The position numbers were made by a program, and so were the translations under genes. A stretch of 64,000 nt of DNA from JBCDHN01 sp965224535 (lineage in GTDB: Bacteria; Verrucomicrobiota; Verrucomicrobiia; Verrucomicrobiales; DEV007), in the NCBI GenBank assembly GCA_965224535.1, contig CBDCZR010000020.1:16848-80847 (forward strand). The letters run 5' to 3'. The notes beneath the pieces are model-generated. The model did no database searches, was not told the origin of the DNA, and saw only the letters and a list, made by a program, of their open reading frames with translations. Shown here piece by piece: positions 16,304 through 24,507 of this stretch (position 1 is the first letter of the stretch; every line of letters begins with the position of its first letter).

Positions 16304-17131
16304 ATGGTTCACACACTCGATTCAGAAAAGATTCTTCAAACAGCGCGAAAGCTGGAAAGCCGCATGCTTGAGCGATTTCCGAATCGGGGCATCAGCCAAG
16401 TCATCGGCGAGGTTTGTCAGGCGTCCGAGGAAGCGGCGAAGGTTGCCGCCCACCTTCAGCGGCCAATGACGTGGTATCGCGTGTTTGCCACCATCGCGAT
16501 CCTGGCGATTCTCGGCGCGCTGTATGGGCTGGTGCATTACATCAAACCGGACGACGAGCTTGGGTTTGCGGAGTTGGCTCAAACTTTGGAAGCCGTGGTC
16601 AACGACATCATTTTCATTGCGGTGGCCATCTTCTTTGTGGTGCGCTTGGAGCGCCGGCTGAAGCGTCAACGCGCGCTGGATATGCTCCACAAACTGCGCT
16701 CGCTGGCACATATCATCGACATGCATCAGCTAACCAAGGATCCCGACAGCATCATCCGCTCAGACCTTCGCACGCAGTCTTCGCCCGCCCGCGATATGAC
16801 GCGCTACGAGTTGAAGCGCTATTTTGATTATTGCAGCGAAATGCTCTCCCTGCTCAGCAAACTGGCCGCTTTGTTGGTCCAGAATTTTGACGATCCGGTG
16901 ACGCTCAACGCCGTCAACGAGATTGAGGGCCTCACCAACGGGTTATCGCGAAAAATCTGGCAAAAAATCATCGTCGCCACGCGCATGGAACTGATTCCCG
17001 AACCGGCAGAAGCTCCCGAACCCGAACCCGCACCCGTGCCGGAAGCGAGGAGCTACAGCGACGATGGCGATGGCGAAGTGAAACTCGCCGAATTGGGGGT
17101 AGTTGAGGCGTCGGGGCCGAATTCGCTCTGA
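16304..17131 (+). CDS. Two-helix membrane protein of unknown function
   Basis: A 275-residue protein. A cytosolic amphipathic N-terminus (1-52) precedes membrane helices at about 58-78 (FATIAILAILGALYGLVHY) and 92-112 (VVNDIIFIAVAIFFVVRL). A helical cytosolic domain follows with MTRYELKRYFDYCSEMLSLLSKLAALL, a string I have seen in conserved hypothetical membrane proteins of several phyla. The last 45 residues are Pro/Glu-rich and disordered. No catalytic motif is present. ATG 16304 is the first start after the tRNA. The function is not known. Confidence 0.75.
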   Translation: MVHTLDSEKILQTARKLESRMLERFPNRGISQVIGEVCQASEEAAKVAAHLQRPMTWYRVFATIAILAILGALYGLVHYIKPDDELGFAELAQTLEAVVNDIIFIAVAIFFVVRLERRLKRQRALDMLHKLRSLAHIIDMHQLTKDPDSIIRSDLRTQSSPARDMTRYELKRYFDYCSEMLSLLSKLAALLVQNFDDPVTLNAVNEIEGLTNGLSRKIWQKIIVATRMELIPEPAEAPEPEPAPVPEARSYSDDGDGEVKLAELGVVEASGPNSL

Positions 17132-17149
17132 AAGCCGAAATTCCGCCTC

Positions 17150-17623
17150 CTAACTCGCGGTCCGCGGCTCGCCCCGCCGCTGGCTGCCCGATTTCGACTC
17201 CATGGTCATCAAGAACACCGCCAGCCCGATCAGCACCAAATTTCGCGCAATGGCCAGCGGGTAGTTCGTGGTCTCGGCGGAATCGCCAAAACAGCCGCAG
17301 GTGATCTCCAGCCCGCGAATCCAGGCCGAGCCCAGCGCAACGATGAAGACGGCAAGCGAGCCTAGCAAAACGACCAAGGCTCCCAGGTAGATGCGCCGGG
17401 CGATGAGCGCCAATCCGGCAAAAATCTCCAACCACGGCAGGGTCAGGGCAATGAGCGAAGGGATGGGATCGCGCACGATCCGAAAATTGTGAATGTCGAT
17501 GGCGAACAGCTCGGGATTTTTCAGCTTCAACACGCCGGAGAGCACGAAGAGCGCGCCAAGAAACACGCGCATCGCCAATTCCAGCCACCAAGCTCCGGAT
17601 CGCCAATTTTGGGGCTCACTCAT
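17150..17623 (-). CDS. MauE/DoxX-like membrane redox protein
   Basis: A 157-residue protein with four predicted helices. The first reads WLELAMRVFLGALFVLSGVLKL, with the FxxSGxxK signature of DoxX/MauE proteins. The last loop has ITCGCFGD, the paired-cysteine motif of MauE-type proteins, which are implicated in disulfide or redox handling at the membrane. The start codon overlaps the 3' end of acpS by 8 nt on the same strand, so it is co-transcribed and probably translationally coupled. The specific partner is unknown. Confidence 0.75.
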   Translation of the reverse strand: MSEPQNWRSGAWWLELAMRVFLGALFVLSGVLKLKNPELFAIDIHNFRIVRDPIPSLIALTLPWLEIFAGLALIARRIYLGALVVLLGSLAVFIVALGSAWIRGLEITCGCFGDSAETTNYPLAIARNLVLIGLAVFLMTMESKSGSQRRGEPRTAS

Positions 17624-18002
17624 CGCAACAAATCACCGCGTTGGCCGCCGCATACTGGTCGGTGTGGGTGAGGCTGATCATGATTTTGGTGATCGCCTTG
17701 CGTTCGGCGAAGGCCTTGCCCCGCCCGTTGAGCACCACGAAAGGCTCGCCGGAATCCCGCCGCCGGATCTCCATGTCCGTCCAGTTCAAATCCGCGCCGA
17801 TCCCCGTTCCAAAAGCTTTGGCGATGGCCTCTTTGGCCGCAAATCGCGCCGCGTAGTGCCGGCTGGCGAACTTCATCGAATCGCAGTAATCGCGCTCGGC
17901 CTGGGTAAAAACGCGATCGAGAAACGCATCGCCAAGCCGATCGATGGATTGGCGAATCCGGGCGTTTTCGACAACATCCACGCCGATGCCTAGGATCATC
18001 AT
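17616..18002 (-). CDS. acpS: Holo-[acyl-carrier-protein] synthase
   Basis: AcpS transfers 4'-phosphopantetheine from CoA to a serine of apo-ACP, activating it for fatty-acid synthesis. The 128-residue protein has the family signatures ILGIGVDVVENARI at the N-terminus (Mg-binding Asp) and FAAKEAIAKAFGTGIG (catalytic Glu/Lys region), ending with ISLTHTDQYAAA. The start is the first of two adjacent ATGs at 18002; a longer frame to 18080 adds 26 residues that are not family-like. It is divergent from pgsA and followed by the MauE-like gene with an overlap. Its length is normal for AcpS. Confidence 0.93.
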   Translation of the reverse strand: MMILGIGVDVVENARIRQSIDRLGDAFLDRVFTQAERDYCDSMKFASRHYAARFAAKEAIAKAFGTGIGADLNWTDMEIRRRDSGEPFVVLNGRGKAFAERKAITKIMISLTHTDQYAAANAVICCDE

Positions 18003-18143
18003 TTCTTGGGCAAAGGTAACGGCAGGCGGCGGCAAAGGGAAAGGCAAAAAATCGCCGCCGGTGACGTCAAATGTTCGCACCCATTTTGGGATTTGCTCTT
18101 TGCGGCAAGCGCGTGCCCAATACCCCTCCTCCCTCCCTCACCC

Positions 18144-18725
18144 ATGAATCTACCCAACCAGCTCACCATCCTTCGCCTCCTCCTCACCGGGGTTTTCGTC
18201 GCGATGATGTCCCTGCACTTCGCGGGCCAGCATTCTGCCAGCCTCATCATTTTTTCCATCGCCGCATTCACCGATTTTTTGGACGGCTACCTGGCTCGGA
18301 AGCACAATCTGGTGACGAATTTCGGCAAATTGATGGACCCGCTGGCCGATAAGGTGCTGATGGGCGCGGGATTCGTGCTTTTGGCCGAATTGGGGCTGGT
18401 TCCCGGGTGGCTGGTGGTCGCGATCCTGGCCCGGGAGTTCCTCGTCACCGGTTTGCGGCTGCTGGCGGCCAGCGACGGAAAAGTTGTTTCCGCCGATAAT
18501 CTGGGTAAGCAAAAGACCATCTGGCAAATCGTGACGCTCCTCTATTTTTTGCTCTATTTGGCCTCCGGCGAGCCCATGTTCGCCAAATTGCGCGGTTTGT
18601 TTGAGTGGACGCCGTTTAGCCCGAAAATCGCCGGTTTGGGCCTTCTCGCGACGTCGCTGATTTTGACGGTGTGGTCGGGAATTGGCTACGTTTTGAACAA
18701 TCGCCACGTTTTGCGGGAAAATTAG
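18144..18725 (+). CDS. pgsA: CDP-diacylglycerol-glycerol-3-phosphate phosphatidyltransferase
   Basis: PgsA makes phosphatidylglycerol phosphate at the inner membrane. The 193-residue protein has the CDP-alcohol phosphatidyltransferase motif D-G-x2-A-R-x8-G-x3-D-x3-D, visible from DGYLAR (about residue 49) to GKLMDPLADK. It also has six hydrophobic helices and the N-terminal NLPNQLTILRL typical of PgsA. The start is ATG 18144; an upstream in-frame extension to 18006 is proline-rich leader. It is divergent from acpS, which places two lipid genes on one intergenic region of about 140 bases. Confidence 0.93.
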   Translation: MNLPNQLTILRLLLTGVFVAMMSLHFAGQHSASLIIFSIAAFTDFLDGYLARKHNLVTNFGKLMDPLADKVLMGAGFVLLAELGLVPGWLVVAILAREFLVTGLRLLAASDGKVVSADNLGKQKTIWQIVTLLYFLLYLASGEPMFAKLRGLFEWTPFSPKIAGLGLLATSLILTVWSGIGYVLNNRHVLREN

Positions 18726-18798
18726 AGACTCAACAATCGCCCGGTTTTAGTGTAAGATCGACCCGCGCTTTGGCGTATCACCCACCTGATTCCTTGGA

Positions 18799-19893
18799 AT
18801 GACGACCAGCTTGCCGTATGTCGGCCTTCGGCCGTACGACCGTAGTGAAGGCTCCTTTTTTTGCGGACGCCAGGGAGAGGTGATGGTGCTGCGCGACGCC
18901 TACCAGGAACAGGCGGCCGGCAAGGGTAAGTTGCTCGTGATCTACGGCCCCAGCGCGGTGGGCAAAACGTCGACCATTCAGGCGGGGCTCTGGCCAATCG
19001 TGCGCCTGGAAAAGGACGTGGCCAAATTCGAGCGCATCGTGCCGGACTACGGTGAGGATTTGGCGGCGTTTTTCCAGCGCATCCGCCAAATTGTGGGCCG
19101 AATGACGGCGGGTTCGGCTGGGGAACGCACCATGGTCTTCGTCGATGAGTTGGACCAGGTTTTCGGCTACCCGCTCACCGGCGAGTTGGACGACGAAACG
19201 CGCGGATTGCTCGTGAAAATGCTGGAATTCCTGGTTCAAGCCTCAAAAAACGGCATGGCGCGGATCGTGATCGGCGTGAGCGAGCCTTGGTCGCGGTTTT
19301 TGGAGGATGCGCCGACCAATCAGGCGTTTTTGGCCAACGCGCTGGATTTTTTCCGCCTCACGCACATGAGCACCTCCGGAATGGAGGAGTTTTTGCGCGT
19401 GCCGGTGGCGAGGTGGAAAAAAGCGCCGAAAGATGCCGTGGGCGTGGTGGATCAGACATTTTTTCACGATTTTTTCGGCGAATTGAGCGACAATCCCGCG
19501 GCTTTGCCGCTGGCCAACTACACGCTGGAACGGATCCTGGAAACCGGCGACAAATCCAAGGCGTTCGACTACGTGGCCTACCGGGAAATGGGCGGTTTGC
19601 TAGGTTCCGCGCTAACCTATCTGGAAGAAACCTTCCTTTCCTGGCCGCCGGAACTTCAAGCCAAGCTGCCCATCTTCATCGAGCTGTTTCGCGCCGCGAC
19701 GACGGAGAATTCCGACCATGACGTGCGTTGCGCGCAGGTGAACCCGCTGGTGGCCGATCCCGACGCGCGGGAAGTTTTCGGCAACCTGCTCAACGCCCGT
19801 TTGCTCTGCCTTTTGGGCGATCGCTGGAGCGCGGCGGAGGCGCGAGTCGTGCACGATCAGCTTTTCGCAAAATGGCCGCGAACGGCGCTGTAG
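18799..19893 (+). CDS. STAND-type NTPase core (nSTAND1-like), no effector or sensor
   Basis: A 364-residue P-loop NTPase. The N-terminal PYVGLRPYDRSEGSFFCGR is the entry signature of novel STAND NTPases (usual form P-x-x-GL-x-F...FFGR). Walker A is GPSAVGKTS (50-58) and Walker B is TMVFVDELD (111-119). The end, VVHDQLFAKWPR, corresponds to the VAHEAL-x-x-WPR string that closes the winged-helix part in the family. STAND proteins usually carry an N-terminal effector (protease, TIR, nuclease) and C-terminal WD40 or TPR sensor repeats, and many act in conflict or signalling. Neither is present, so this is a bare NTPase. It converges on a Uma2 nuclease gene. Confidence 0.75.
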   Translation: MTTSLPYVGLRPYDRSEGSFFCGRQGEVMVLRDAYQEQAAGKGKLLVIYGPSAVGKTSTIQAGLWPIVRLEKDVAKFERIVPDYGEDLAAFFQRIRQIVGRMTAGSAGERTMVFVDELDQVFGYPLTGELDDETRGLLVKMLEFLVQASKNGMARIVIGVSEPWSRFLEDAPTNQAFLANALDFFRLTHMSTSGMEEFLRVPVARWKKAPKDAVGVVDQTFFHDFFGELSDNPAALPLANYTLERILETGDKSKAFDYVAYREMGGLLGSALTYLEETFLSWPPELQAKLPIFIELFRAATTENSDHDVRCAQVNPLVADPDAREVFGNLLNARLLCLLGDRWSAAEARVVHDQLFAKWPRTAL

Positions 19894-19918
19894 CGTGTGC
19901 GTAGAGGCGTCGAATCAA

Positions 19919-20533
19919 TCAACAACCCAGCGCTTTGCGAAATTTCGCATCGGCCGCGTTCAAGGATTTCAGCCGGCTGCATCGCTCAACCAGCTTCATG
20001 TCCAAATCCGGGAAAATCCGGCTGCGCTTGGACGCTTTGTAGCCTTTGCCGTTGGCCTTGAGCAGGTAAACGCTGATCTTGCCTTCCTCCCAAATCCAGA
20101 ATTCCGGAACGTCGAACCTGGCGTAAAAGCTCTGCTTGCTGATGGCTTCGGAACTCATCACCACCTCCACAACCAAGTCTGGCCCCTCGCCCTCCTCCGG
20201 TTCGCGCCCGAACCAGAACGCTTCGTCCGGATTCTTGCCGGCGTTCTTCTTTTCCGAGCCGATGAGTGCGCTGCCGGTAGAAATGACCGTGGTGTCCTGC
20301 ATCATGGCGTAGGCACCAATCAAATGGGCCAAAAGGCGGCTGACGATTCCGTGAGAAAGTGATTCTTTGCCCATGATTTCAAGAATTCCGTCGCAAAAAG
20401 CCACGCGAATGGCTCCAAACTCCCCGAAGTAAGCCAAAAACCGCTGGTAGGCCTCCCAGTCCGTGTCGTACACAACCACGTGTCCCCCATCGGCCGCGAT
20501 TTTAGCGAGGTTGGTGGTTGGTCTGGCGCTCAT
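19919..20533 (-). CDS. Uma2-family (DUF820) endonuclease-like protein
   Basis: A 204-residue protein with the Uma2 fold: an N-terminal WEAYQRFLAYFG helix, R-V-AFCDGILEIMG, then LSHGIVSRLLAHLI, an ExGSAL-like segment (STGSALIGS), PDEAFW and the PD-(D/E)xK core GPDLVVEVVMSSEA. This core is followed by FDVPEFWIWEEG. Uma2 proteins are restriction-endonuclease-like, occur in many copies in cyanobacteria and PVC bacteria, and their biological role is poorly known. It is convergent with the STAND NTPase gene (25 nt between stops). Confidence 0.85.
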   Translation of the reverse strand: MSARPTTNLAKIAADGGHVVVYDTDWEAYQRFLAYFGEFGAIRVAFCDGILEIMGKESLSHGIVSRLLAHLIGAYAMMQDTTVISTGSALIGSEKKNAGKNPDEAFWFGREPEEGEGPDLVVEVVMSSEAISKQSFYARFDVPEFWIWEEGKISVYLLKANGKGYKASKRSRIFPDLDMKLVERCSRLKSLNAADAKFRKALGC

Positions 20534-20587
20534 TCCGGTTGCGCCAGCTTAGGCGGCGGCGTCGGCGATGTCCAGCGCAGGAATTCC

Positions 20588-20640
20588 GGGGAAATCGCGG
20601 GATTCGCGGGAAATCGCGGGAAATCGCGAGAAATCGCGGA
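20588..20640. repeat. Imperfect decanucleotide tandem repeat
   Basis: Five imperfect copies of a 10-nt unit close to GGGAAATCGC occupy the intergenic region between the Uma2 gene start (minus) and the ECF sigma factor (plus). The second copy is one base short (GGGATTCGC) and the fifth reads GAGAAATCGC. It lies about 90 nt upstream of the sigma-factor start, where it could be a binding-site array or simple replication slippage. Confidence 0.7.
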
Positions 20641-20726
20641 TGATTGCTCGGCGCCACCAAGCGTGTAACGTAGCGCCGGCGGCCGATGCTTGAGAATTTT
20701 CCGCCCGCTGACGCCGTTTCCCTCCG

Positions 20727-21272
20727 ATGTCTTCCAACACCAGCCCAACCAAAGCCGACTCCGAGTCGCCGGAAGACTTTGTCGCGCTGGTTCTCGCCAA
20801 CCAGATGCGAATTCGCAATTTTATCCGCTCGCTGGTCTCAAATCGCGAAGACGCCGAGGATCTCTACCAAAAAACCAGCGTGGTGCTGTGGAAGAAGTTC
20901 GATCAGTACGAACCCGGCACGAATTTCGCCTCCTGGGCCATGCGCGTGGCCTATTTTGAGGTTTGCGACTATCGCAAAAAAATGGCCCGGGCGCGCGTCA
21001 CCTTCAGCCAGGAAGTTTTTGACGCGTTGGCGGAAAAAGTGGCCGAAGTATCGCTGGAGGAAGACATTCGGCGCGACGCGCTGGACGTCTGCATCGATGG
21101 GTTGAGCGAGACCAACCGCGAATTGATCCGGCTGCGCTACATCGAGGATTTGCCGATGGAGGACGTGGCCAAACAGATCGATCGGCCCGCCAAAACGGTC
21201 TACCGCATTTTGCAACAGGTCAGAAGCTGGCTCTTGAACTGCATCCAACACCGACTGGCGCGAGAAACATGA
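20727..21272 (+). CDS. ECF sigma factor, Rhodopirellula/Verrucomicrobium type
   Basis: A 181-residue extracytoplasmic-function sigma-70 factor. Region 2 has MRIRNFIRSLVSNREDAEDLYQ with the EDLYQK string, then NFASWAMRVAYFEVCDYRKK. Region 4 has LSETNRELIRLRYIEDLPMEDVAKQIDRPAKTVYRIL, a helix-turn-helix. The DYRKK and EDLYQKTS strings are typical of the Rhodopirellula/Verrucomicrobium subfamily. Its stop overlaps the start of the FecR-LamG gene (ATGA at 21269-21272), so the two are translationally coupled and the FecR-like protein is the likely regulator. Confidence 0.92.
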   Translation: MSSNTSPTKADSESPEDFVALVLANQMRIRNFIRSLVSNREDAEDLYQKTSVVLWKKFDQYEPGTNFASWAMRVAYFEVCDYRKKMARARVTFSQEVFDALAEKVAEVSLEEDIRRDALDVCIDGLSETNRELIRLRYIEDLPMEDVAKQIDRPAKTVYRILQQVRSWLLNCIQHRLARET

Positions 21273-22918
21273 ACCAAGACGAATCCACCCAAAAACTGTG
21301 CCGCCTCATCGCGGCCTGGTGCGAAGGCACAATCTCCGACGACGAGGTGCGCCAACTCAACTGGCTTTTGCTCGGCAACGACGAGGCGCAACGGCTTTTT
21401 GCCCGATTGACCGGGCTCAACGCGTCCCTGGAACTGCTCGGGCCCGAAGTCCGGCCCGAAAACGTGGTCGCCCTGCCCTCATCCGCCAAAATCTCGCGAA
21501 AACCCGCAAAAACGCCGCGTTGGCGCTCGATTTTGGAAATTGCCGCCGTTTTGGTGGCGGTGGCGTCGCTGACTTGGGCGGTTCGCGCAAATCGTGGCGA
21601 AACGGCCCCGGAAAATCTGGCTCAACCGGGATTCGTCCAGCATCTGGCTCAACCGGGATTCGTCCAGCCAAAGCCCGATCCCGGCTTCGCGCTGCTGACT
21701 CACGCCATCGGCACCGAATGGGAGGAAGGCGCGGCGCAATTTCGCGCGGGATCCGCCGTCGGCAAGGGCCACCTCAAACTCGCCGCCGGCCTGCTGCACC
21801 TGCAATTTTACAACGGCGTGAAGGTGGTGATCGAAGGACCGGCGGACTTCGAAATTCTCTCGATGGAGGAAAGCTTCTGCCGCCGGGGCCGCTTCCACGC
21901 CAGCGTCCCTCCGCATGCTGAAGGTTTCACCGTGCACACGCCGATCGGCGAGCTGATCGACCACGGCACCGACTTCGGCGTTGAGGTGAACGAGGACGGC
22001 AGCTCCGAAGTTCACGTTTTCGACGGTGAGGTGGCGTTTCGCAACGCCCAGCAAGAAACCGTGGCCCAGCTTCGGGCTGGTGAAGCCGCCCAAATCGACA
22101 AAATGGGTCACCCGCTCTCACTTTTCGCTGATCCGGACTACTTTGCCAGCGATACCGAGCTGATGCGCTGGCATGCCGACGAAATGGCCCGTCAACTGGC
22201 GCGCTGGTACCACACCAACCAGCGCTGGCGCAGTGATTTGCGGCTGCTGGCCTACTACGACTTCGATTCGGCCGACTACATCACCGGCATCTTGCCTGCG
22301 GAGACTCGCGACCCCTGGGCGGCCGGGCAGGATGGGGTCATCGTCGGCGCACGCCACACCATGGGCCGGTGGCCGGGCAAGGGCGGACTGCAATTTTCCC
22401 GGCCCTCGCACCGCGTGCGCGTCCGCATCCCCGGTTATTTCGATGCGTTAACCCTCAGCAGTTGGGTTCGCATCGACCGCTTCGAAAATCGCACCCACGG
22501 GCTGCTTCTCAGCGATGGATTCGATCACGGAGCGGTGCATTGGCAATTTCACGGCCGTAGCGGCCAGCTGACCCTGGCCACGCGCCGGGAAGAGGGCGAG
22601 TGGGCTAGCTACGACTCCCCGCCGGTGCTGAATTCCACGCAAGTGGGCGATTGGCTGCACCTGGCCTGCGTTTACCACCGGCGCGAGGGCTTTGTCGCGC
22701 ATTACGTCAACGGCGCGGAAATCAGCCGCGAGCCGCTCAAGCTCGACGTTCGCCTGCGGGCAGGAATCGCGGAAATCGGCAACTGGGGCGTCTCCCGCAA
22801 AGGCGACAGCCACACCCCGCGAAGCTTCATCGGTGTGATGGACGAGTTCTCCGTGTTTGGCGAGGCGTTGGAACGCGAAGAAATCGCCGAAATTCACGAA
22901 AACGGCCGTCCGCGGTAG
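21269..22918 (+). CDS. FecR-like anti-sigma/LamG membrane protein
   Basis: A 549-residue protein. An anti-sigma-like cytosolic N-terminus (residues 1-85, RLIAAWCEGTISDDEVRQL) is followed by a membrane helix (about 87-107). A FecR-type domain (about 175-285) contains the GFTVHTPIGELIDHGTDFGV and VFDGEVAFR strings. The C-terminal LamG/concanavalin-like lectin domain (about 340-545) contains the WVRIDRFENRTHGLLLSDGF region. In planctomycetes and Verrucomicrobiota this architecture follows ECF sigma genes and is read as a surface sensor that releases the sigma factor. A 27-nt exact tandem duplication at 21615-21668 repeats LAQPGFVQ just outside the membrane. Confidence 0.85.
   Translation: MNQDESTQKLCRLIAAWCEGTISDDEVRQLNWLLLGNDEAQRLFARLTGLNASLELLGPEVRPENVVALPSSAKISRKPAKTPRWRSILEIAAVLVAVASLTWAVRANRGETAPENLAQPGFVQHLAQPGFVQPKPDPGFALLTHAIGTEWEEGAAQFRAGSAVGKGHLKLAAGLLHLQFYNGVKVVIEGPADFEILSMEESFCRRGRFHASVPPHAEGFTVHTPIGELIDHGTDFGVEVNEDGSSEVHVFDGEVAFRNAQQETVAQLRAGEAAQIDKMGHPLSLFADPDYFASDTELMRWHADEMARQLARWYHTNQRWRSDLRLLAYYDFDSADYITGILPAETRDPWAAGQDGVIVGARHTMGRWPGKGGLQFSRPSHRVRVRIPGYFDALTLSSWVRIDRFENRTHGLLLSDGFDHGAVHWQFHGRSGQLTLATRREEGEWASYDSPPVLNSTQVGDWLHLACVYHRREGFVAHYVNGAEISREPLKLDVRLRAGIAEIGNWGVSRKGDSHTPRSFIGVMDEFSVFGEALEREEIAEIHENGRPR
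21615..21668 (+). repeat. Exact 27-nt tandem duplication inside FecR-LamG gene
   Basis: Two perfect 27-nt copies (21615-21641 and 21642-21668) encode two LAQPGFVQ-containing units in the linker after the membrane helix. It is in frame and leaves the protein intact. Perfect identity at synonymous positions suggests a recent slippage event. Confidence 0.9.
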
Positions 22919-22952
22919 CGGGGGCTACTTTTTCGTCGCCTTGCGCGGCTCA

Positions 22953-22972
22953 CTCCGGCCGTTCGTCCGGAG
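22953..22972. terminator. Possible hairpin after FecR-LamG gene
   Basis: CTCCGG (22953-22958) and CCGGAG (22967-22972) can pair across an 8-nt loop, between the ends of the plus-strand FecR-LamG gene and the minus-strand small membrane protein. There is no U-run, so its role as a terminator is weakly supported. Confidence 0.3.
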
Positions 22973-22987
22973 AGGCGCGAACTGACC

Positions 22988-23128
22988 TCACCCTTGATCC
23001 TGCCGCCTTCCGTCCTTCCTGGTTTGCCGAACCAGGTAGATGACCAAGATCAGGGTCGCGATCGGCACCACCATTATTACGGCGAAAACGAAGAGTGCGA
23101 TCGCCATCTCAAGAGGACCGGGCATCAT
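22988..23128 (-). CDS. Small single-helix membrane protein (46 aa)
   Basis: From ATG 23128 (adjacent ATG at 23125) to TGA at 22988, the frame encodes 46 residues. A short MMPGPLEMA start is followed by one strongly hydrophobic helix (residues about 9-34, IALFVFAVIMVVPIATLILVI) and a basic tail (RQTRKDGRRQDQG), giving a cytosolic C-terminus by the positive-inside rule. The G-P-x-E-M start followed by a single helix resembles short conserved PVC membrane proteins of unknown role. A longer frame to 23338 is antisense noise. It is divergent from the oxidoreductase gene. Confidence 0.55.
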   Translation of the reverse strand: MMPGPLEMAIALFVFAVIMVVPIATLILVIYLVRQTRKDGRRQDQG

Positions 23129-23209
23129 GATCGCGCAAAGTAGGGCGCGCCGGGGCCAGCCGCAAGTGGCGGCCTTGATTTCCAGCTCACGCCGGCCTTT
23201 TGTGGGCCC

Positions 23210-24286
23210 ATGCCCTTCGATTTCACGCCCAGGCGCAAATTTGTCGCCTCCGCGGCTGCTTTGGCCGTTCCCAACCTGGTCGGCGCGGTTGATCCGCCCA
23301 AAATCCGCATCGGCCAAATCGGCACGCAACACGCGCATGCCGCGGGGAAGATGGGTTCGATTCGCAGTTTGAGCGAGCTGTTCGAAGTTGTCGGAATCGT
23401 CGAACCTGACGAGGAGCGACGCCAGGCCGTGGCGGAAAACAAGGCTTACGCCGGCCTAACCTGGATGACGCAGGAAGAATTGCTGGCTGCCGATGGCCTG
23501 GCCGCCGTGGCGGTGGAAACCGCGGTGCCGGACCTGGTTTCGACCGCGCTGGCGTGCGTTCGTGCGGGAAAGCACGTCCACCTGGACAAACCGGCCGGGA
23601 CGAATCTGGCCGATTGCCGCGAGCTTCACGCTGAGGCGGATAAACGTGGCCTAACCATCCAGATGGGCTACATGCTGCGCTACAATCCCGCGTTTGCCCT
23701 GCTTTTCCGGATCGTGCGCAACGGCTGGCTGGGCCGAATCACCGAGGTGACCGCCGCCATGGGAAAAAAGGCCGGCGACAGCACAAGAAGCGCGTTAGCC
23801 GAGTTCCCCGGCGGCGGGATGTTTGAGCTGGCCTGCCACATCATCGACGCTACCGTGACCGTGCTCGGCAAGCCGGACCACGTTACGCCGCACAACCGGC
23901 AAACTTACCCGGAAAAGGACGCGTTTGCGGATAACCAGCTTGCTGTGCTCGATTATCCGGACGCCATCGCCATGATTCGCTGCAACCACATCGACCCGTT
24001 CGGATTTCCGCGCCGTCACTTCGAGGTGGTGGGCGAATCCGGGTTTTTCCGCATCAATCCGCTGGAACCGCCAAAAGCGCTGCTGGGTCTCGACCGCGCG
24101 CGAGGTGATTTCGCGAAGGGAACCCAGGAGGTCGCGCTTCCGAAAACGACCGGCCGCTACGACGACGAATTCCGCGATTTGGCGAAAATCATCCGCGGGG
24201 ACAAGAAGCTGGCCTGGGATTCCGTCCACGATCTCGCCGTGCAAGAAACCGTGCTGCGCGCCAGCGGGATGTGGCCCCAAAAGTAG
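23210..24286 (+). CDS. Gfo/Idh/MocA-family NAD(P)-dependent oxidoreductase
   Basis: A 358-residue dehydrogenase. The N-terminus RRKFVASAAALAVPNLVGA resembles a twin-arginine signal, so it is probably exported, as many PVC homologues are. The Rossmann part reads IRIGQIGTQHAHA (a changed GxGxxG). The family DKP motif appears in KHVHLDKPAGTNL (usual form EKP), and the second domain has MGYMLRYNPAF and GGMFELACHIIDATVTVLG, with the conserved His of the active-site region. The substrate is unknown, and sugar or cyclitol oxidation is typical for the family. It stands alone between the FecR-LamG locus and pst. Confidence 0.85.
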   Translation: MPFDFTPRRKFVASAAALAVPNLVGAVDPPKIRIGQIGTQHAHAAGKMGSIRSLSELFEVVGIVEPDEERRQAVAENKAYAGLTWMTQEELLAADGLAAVAVETAVPDLVSTALACVRAGKHVHLDKPAGTNLADCRELHAEADKRGLTIQMGYMLRYNPAFALLFRIVRNGWLGRITEVTAAMGKKAGDSTRSALAEFPGGGMFELACHIIDATVTVLGKPDHVTPHNRQTYPEKDAFADNQLAVLDYPDAIAMIRCNHIDPFGFPRRHFEVVGESGFFRINPLEPPKALLGLDRARGDFAKGTQEVALPKTTGRYDDEFRDLAKIIRGDKKLAWDSVHDLAVQETVLRASGMWPQK

Positions 24287-24457
24287 GACGAGCAACGTGC
24301 GATTGCGCGACCAGGTCATGCAACCATCGGGCCTCGGCTAAGAACTGATGCGCCTTGCTGAGTTCAGACTTCGACTCGATGCCGCATCGTTTTACGGAGG
24401 CACACGCCGAAAAAACAGTTGCGCGCGTTGGCAACAATCTCTAGCATCGCCATCCGT

Positions 24458-24479
24458 TAGTTGCCTTCATCGGCAACTA
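24458..24479 (+). promoter_or_regulatory. Perfect hairpin upstream of pstS
   Basis: TAGTTGCC (24458-24465) and GGCAACTA (24472-24479) form an 8-bp stem with loop TTCATC, ending 28 nt before the pstS start. A second small palindrome, GTTGGCAAC, lies at 24427-24435 and shares the TTGCC/GGCAA core. The pair could be an operator for a phosphate regulator or a leader RNA hairpin. I see no classical Pho box here. Confidence 0.4.
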
Positions 24480-24507
24480 TCGGAATCTGCCTCACACTCA
24501 CCTCACC

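Noticed and set aside
20588..20640. CRISPR array
   Set aside because: The unit is only 10 nt with no spacers; it is a simple tandem repeat.
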